A stretch of 64,000 bases of DNA from contig CATLAK010000015.1 in the NCBI GenBank assembly GCA_949878435.1, positions 20,549-84,548 of the forward strand, read 5' to 3'. Numbering within the stretch: position 1 is the first letter of the stretch; every line of letters starts with the position of its first letter. The stretch comes from an uncultured Lachnospiraceae bacterium. Lineage in GTDB: Bacteria; Bacillota; Clostridia; Lachnospirales; Lachnospiraceae. Both the position numbers and the translations under genes were made by a program. Positions 61,632-64,000 of this stretch are shown here, piece after piece. The notes beneath the pieces are model-generated. The model did not search any database and was not told the origin of the DNA. It worked only from the letters and a program-made list of their open reading frames with translations.

Positions 61632-62507
61632 TTAAAATATGCCTCTTGCATCATCTGTGATCTCACCATTATCTCTTCTGATTCTGATTGTCCCTCCTCC
61701 ACCATCAAGTACCGCCGTCTTAGGTTTATAAGTCAAAACCCATATATAATTCTGCTCTAAATAAACTGCATTCACCTCATAATCAAGGTCTTGACATTTC
61801 CTTTCATGCCAACCGCTCTCTTCGTCATACTCCTCTGCTATCCTTTTGGCGGTCTCTTCATCCGGTACGCTGTCCCTGGTTCGGTCAGGCTCCTCCCATT
61901 TCCCCTCGTTTAGCTTTGCCGACCATACCCAATAATCGATATCCCATTCATACTTTTTATTTTGAAACATCCTCATGTTTTTCTGCTCTGAATATGTAAT
62001 TGAGGAAAGAATCTCCAATGCCTCACTCTGCCTTGACCGCAGATCCTCTTCCGTGTCATCCTCTGACCTCTCGATATATATCTGTCCGATAACATAAATG
62101 TCTTCCAGCTTTTTGCCAAAAGTAATATAATTCTCCTTCTCGCCTCTTCTATCGTGAACGTAGTCGTTGTAATATAAATACCCCTCTTGCTCTCTCATAT
62201 CTACTTTAACTTCTTTATCCACCGTATATTCAAAATAAGTCAGCCTCACCAGAAAATCTTCATGAAATTTTTCAAAAATGCTGCCATCGTCTTCTACCGG
62301 CACAATTAGGATACCATCTAAATTTTTCTTCGATTCTAAACAAAAAACCAAGCTCATTTCCTTTCGATAAGTAAGATGCCACTTTCCCCTGTCGTATTGC
62401 AGGGCAATATTCCCACCCTCATAGGTAGGTCTCTTATACCACCATGCCAGTAAAATAATCGAGACTAACAGAGCTGCCCCCAGTACTATTTTTGTTTTCT
62501 TTTTCAA
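61632..62507 (-). CDS. Hypothetical membrane-anchored protein
   Basis: 291 residues. An N-terminal membrane anchor (KIVLGAALLVSIILLAWWYK) is followed by an extracytoplasmic part of about 265 residues rich in charged and aromatic residues (NIALQYDRGKWHLTYRKEMS, YLYYNDYVHDRRGEKENYIT, WDIDYWVWSAKLNEGKWEEP). The last ~80 residues (ETAKRIAEEYDEESGWHERK, YIWVLTYKPKT, GTIRIRRDNGEI) resemble the NTF2-like/YPEB-type domains of immunity or inhibitor proteins, but only loosely. It overlaps the Rpn remnant by 4 bases. Function unknown. Confidence 0.65.
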   Translation of the reverse strand: MKKKTKIVLGAALLVSIILLAWWYKRPTYEGGNIALQYDRGKWHLTYRKEMSLVFCLESKKNLDGILIVPVEDDGSIFEKFHEDFLVRLTYFEYTVDKEVKVDMREQEGYLYYNDYVHDRRGEKENYITFGKKLEDIYVIGQIYIERSEDDTEEDLRSRQSEALEILSSITYSEQKNMRMFQNKKYEWDIDYWVWSAKLNEGKWEEPDRTRDSVPDEETAKRIAEEYDEESGWHERKCQDLDYEVNAVYLEQNYIWVLTYKPKTAVLDGGGGTIRIRRDNGEITDDARGIF

Positions 62508-63570
62508 TAAAGTTCCCTCTTATGCATTTCCTCTATGAAGTTTTGAATGCTTCCTGCCCTTATAGCCAGTTTAATCCAGCTTTGCATCGTTGCTATATCC
62601 TTTTGATTAAAAATCTCCTCTTTCAAGCTGTCCGGAACTTCACCGTAGTCCTCCAGAAAACCAATAATGCTTTCTGCCTTTCCTTCCATTTTTGCATCAT
62701 ATACTAAATCATCAAGCGCTTTTAACATACTCTTTTCCTCACTTTCTCCCTTTTCAATCGTGTCCACTTCCTGACGTTTTTCTCTTATTAATCTCTTTAA
62801 AGTTCTGGAATTTGTAAGTTGACCAAGCATGAACCAACTTTCGCTGTTCATTTTCCAATTTTCTTGGTTTTTTTCTATATAGCTCATAAATTCTTCCTTA
62901 CAATTTCGTCTTTTAAATAGCTCCAGCAGAGGTCTTAGTTCTGTCTTAAAATATTCAAAATGCTCAAATGTAGATAGATCCAAAAAATGCAGCGGATACT
63001 CTGGAACGAACTTTCTAAATTCCTCCACCGACTTTCCTTCATTTGTAAAATCAATCATATCATGAAGACTTTTAGGTCCCTGCCATTCCTTTTCACCCCA
63101 ATAAACGATTAGTGTCATGACAGGATATAGGCGAGGCGGTCTTCCTTCCGTACTTTATATAGCCTCTCTCCTGCGTCATGATATATCGTCGTACAACTGT
63201 CTTCTGCATTCTCTTTCTGTTGAAGTGCTTTATCCGCGTTTTCGTTTTCTTTCATGATTGACTGAATCTGATGGCTATACTCAAGCGCTTCCTGAAGCAT
63301 GATACGTACCGGCATGCTATAATCCACCGTTTTTTGATTTTCCACTGCAAATACGGCAAAACACTTCCCATCACGGCTCTGCTTCATCACTAAATCCCTG
63401 TTTCGCTCAAGAATTTCCTTCTCATCTGCCTTATGCAGAAACGGGCTTATCTCTTGGAGCTGCCCCGCCTTCACCATCTCCTTTCCCTTAAATACACCGC
63501 CGTTCCAGAGGTCGGCATAACGCTCTGCGTCCTTCAAATAGGACTTAAGCCCAATATCTTCCTTTCCCAT
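62504..63570 (-). pseudogene. Rpn-family recombination-promoting nuclease/transposase, frameshifted
   Basis: Two reading frames together make one Rpn-type protein. The first (63570 to 63115; start GGAGGTACTATG) carries the N-terminal half: IGLKSYLKDAERYADLWNGG, CFAVFAVENQKTVDYSMPVR, then KVRKEDRLAYILS and a stop. The second (62504-63118) continues with TLIVYWGEKEWQGPKSLHDM, as family members do after ...RLYPV. In the second frame the bases just upstream of its ATG read YPV, so a small indel near 63120-63130 split the gene. Translational reinitiation at the ATGA overlap could still give two pieces. Probably inactive. Confidence 0.75.
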
Positions 63571-63648
63571 AGTACCTCCTTCACAGGAGATATACACAAT
63601 GCTTCTGGCGTAGGAATACACCAGCCCGAAATCTCCTGCTTTATTCAT

Positions 63649-64000
63649 TTTTGATTTGGAATAAAAGCATGATTTCGTTTGACGCCTATAGGCTTGTTTT
63701 GATTGCTATTGATTTAGCGTTTAGATATGTTGCAGAATATTGAAATTTATGCTTTGGAAAAAGTATAGCATGAGATGGGGTGGTTGTCATGCAAAATATT
63801 TTTTAGCGAAAAAGGAAGTGGCAAAATGCACAATACAATATCTTTGGTTATATTGTGACGAATAGATAAAAAAGTACATTATGTAGTTAAAGAATATAGA
63901 TAGCATACTTAAAATATTTTCAAATTTTATATCTAAACTATTTCAAAATTTTCCATAAATGAAGGATAATACCAGATTATCTCATGTTGATTAGATAATT
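63649..64000. other. A/T-rich intergenic stretch
   Basis: About 350 bases upstream of the Rpn remnant to the window edge. Very A/T-rich, no gene, RNA structure or repeat recognised. It may hold the promoter of the Rpn gene. Confidence 0.6.

Noticed and set aside
1..64000. CRISPR arrays, rRNA or tRNA genes, prophage genes, IS transposases
   Set aside because: No regularly spaced repeats, no tRNA/rRNA sequence and no transposase, integrase or phage structural gene were found on either strand. The only transposase-like gene is the broken Rpn.

Overview
The window looks like a chromosomal segment of a low-to-moderate GC Gram-positive anaerobe of the family Lachnospiraceae (Clostridia). Evidence: lipobox lipoproteins, YesM/YesN-type two-component systems, HPr kinase, the hprK-ROK glucokinase-murB-rapZ-whiA-HPr-like cluster, DUF624/YesL, ABC sugar importers sharing one MsmK-type ATPase, PadR and CdaR regulators, and canonical sigma-A promoters. 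The genus cannot be fixed from this sequence. Most genes lie on the minus strand.

Layout. 1-9.6 kb: a galactose/methyl-galactoside-type ABC importer (mglB-mglA-mglC), followed downstream by a small membrane protein, a YesN-type regulator, a YesM-type kinase and two periplasmic-type sugar-binding proteins (the last cut by the window edge). 9.6-15 kb: a MATE exporter, an orphan HicB-like protein, and a padR / SEDS-like / ECF sigma / anti-sigma operon with a PadR operator inside its promoter. 14.9-16.3 kb: decayed accessory genes (RhuM family, AAA ATPase) next to a large palindromic element. 16.3-23.6 kb: a maltodextrin/starch operon (membrane-anchored CBM26-like protein, MalE, MalF, MalG, GH13 glycosidase, LacI regulator). 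23.6-26.2 kb: tadA, a radical-SAM activase, SRP RNA and a conserved hypothetical gene. 26.2-29.3 kb: a CdaR-type regulator, two more palindromic elements and the msmK/ugpC ATPase that probably energises the maltodextrin importer. 29.4-33.4 kb: a c-di-GMP operon (HD-GYP, YesL, GGDEF) and a GNAT. 33.5-40.3 kb: D-lactate dehydrogenase, a secreted protein, a lipase-like hydrolase, metG and an Amt-PII fusion. 40.3-44 kb: a GNAT, a cyclophilin, a fourth palindromic element and an AGCS amino-acid symporter. 44-58 kb: two membrane proteins, fba, a DAG kinase homologue, the hprK-whiA cluster, uvrC, ftsH and a DUF1846 gene. 58-64 kb: pyrG, an AAA/DUF4143 ATPase, a hypothetical protein and a frameshifted Rpn-family nuclease.

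The least explained feature is a family of four 326-399 bp palindromic elements (15949-16274, 27345-27691, 27690-28088, 41961-42300). Each has a conserved core of about 180 bp. The core holds imperfect terminal inverted repeats and two hairpins with YGGA loops, whose stems covary between copies as in a structured RNA. Around each core are long, nearly perfect inverted arms of about 70-110 bp whose sequence is different in every copy. One copy is flanked by a probable 10-bp target duplication, and three copies sit just past the 3' end of a gene or its terminator. No protein is encoded in them. I do not recognise the family.

Several metabolic genes (amt, agcS, pyrG) have a good sigma-A promoter followed by a terminator-like hairpin before the gene, suggesting control by transcription attenuation.
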